In this document: positions 63,241-64,000 of the stretch, piece by piece | Numbering within the stretch: position 1 is the stretch's first letter | Layout: each line of letters opens with the position of its first letter | The notes under the pieces: generated by a model | The model's input: only the letters and a program-made list of their open reading frames with translations | Database searches by the model: none | What the model was told of the DNA's origin: nothing | Made by a program: the position numbers and the translations under genes | Source of the DNA: Hetaerina americana | Lineage: Eukaryota > Arthropoda > Insecta > Odonata > Calopterygidae | DNA length: 64,000 nt | Direction: 5' to 3' | Assembly: GCA_022747635.1 (NCBI GenBank) | Contig: JAKTNV010000005.1 | Span: forward strand, 35,688,336-35,752,335

Positions 63241-64000
63241 CACCAGCCCCAGATTTTGGTTTCCTTTTTTTTTATCTCTCTCTCCCTTATCATGGCCGAT
63301 TATTTTTTACAACCATTCATCTAACTCTCTCATGAGCTCCCGATTTTCGCTCCATTCCCCGTTCCCAGTGGTCTTCTCGCTGTTCTCCCTCGTCCTCCTC
63401 CCACACTCCTGTGAAGTATTGAGTTAGCTGGTGCTTCGGGAGAGAGGGAGCATCGACATCGAAATGGACAGGGTGGTATGGAATGGAGTGGGCGAGGAGA
63501 AGAAGAAGAAGAGAAGAGGAATGTAAAGGAAGGGTGATTAGGGGAGTGGACCGGGATGGGTGGCGTCGAGAAAGAGGGGAAGGAAAGTTTACGTCGGAGT
63601 GAAAGCGGGATACGAGGGATTTTATTCCGTAAATGTCGTCCTTTTTTCGTCGCGAGGGAAATGCAGTCACCTGTATAGTGTAGGGGTAGGGTCCGGGCAA
63701 ATTAAAATCCGGATTTTTGTTCATTTTATCCTCGAACACGTCACGTTTTCTTTTCATTGTACAACATTTACTTCAGATGCAACCAACGTCTATTAAAAAT
63801 GCTTCCTACCTTCAAATGCTTCCATTATTATGACTACTCGCAATTTCAATTATAAATGCGGGGCATTTTTTTAAGCATTCGTATTGATGCAAAATAATAG
63901 CGGGGCATGTCTTGTTGAGAGATTCAGGCATTAGAGAGAATGAGTTAAAAAGACATTAATCCAAAAAAAATGAGATATGCATGCATATTATGCCAATGGT
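63241..64000. other. Pyrimidine-rich to purine-rich switch, then AT-rich DNA
   Basis: C/T-rich at about 63255-63415, then A/G-rich at about 63435-63600 with an (AAG)n run near 63500-63512. AT-rich DNA follows to the window end. No gene is recognised. Confidence 0.5.

Noticed and set aside
1..64000. Bacterial-type defence, CRISPR or operon systems
   Set aside because: No evenly spaced repeats with spacers, no tightly packed same-strand genes, and a spliced animal gene is present. The window is eukaryotic.

Overview
The window reads as arthropod, most likely insect, nuclear DNA. It is eukaryotic because the one convincing coding segment is a single exon that ends in a splice donor. Everything else is non-coding: AT-rich DNA broken up by GC/CpG-rich and purine- or pyrimidine-rich blocks, long TA/CA microsatellites and tRNA-like fragments. 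There are no operons, ribosome-binding-site-led gene runs, CRISPR arrays or IS elements.

The only gene I can name is on the minus strand. Positions 36571 down to 36009 encode the N-terminus of a Tbx2/3-class T-box transcription factor, the optomotor-blind/bifid (bi) orthologue. It carries the class-defining block [17 protein letters not shown], long alanine and glycine tracts, and the first residues of the T-box ([19 protein letters not shown]). It stops at AG|GTAAGG, where the family's first coding exon is expected to end. An in-frame TGA at 36617-36619 bounds the start. The next exon, with the rest of the DNA-binding domain, is not visible as an intact open frame in the 36 kb downstream. 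Positions 1-36008 are therefore best read as the 5' part of a very large first intron, and positions above 36572 as 5' UTR, promoter and upstream regulatory DNA.

Layout: 1-36008 is presumed intron 1, with AT-rich stretches alternating with GC-rich blocks near 1-640, 2200-4215, 6690-7210, 8500-9120, 13630-14050, 15900-17100, 21470-23700, 24740-25600, 27150-28170, 29090-29760 and 31790-32930. Positions 36009-36571 are the coding exon. Positions 36572-40030 are a continuous GC/CpG-rich domain that probably holds the 5' UTR and promoter. Positions 40031-64000 are upstream DNA with further GC-rich blocks near 41230-41560, 44570-44960, 48090-50660, 52950-53560, 59250-60560 and 63240-63620.

The most distinctive non-coding structures are: a perfect 29-bp inverted repeat with an 8-nt loop at 45493-45558; two adjacent hairpins at 19922-20017, the second resembling a small pre-miRNA; recurrent strand-biased polypurine/polypyrimidine blocks; and two tRNA-like fragments (10157-10204 minus, 23821-23860 plus) that look like SINE debris. 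I see no evidence of a new multi-gene system. The interest lies in the regulatory and structural landscape around a developmental regulator.
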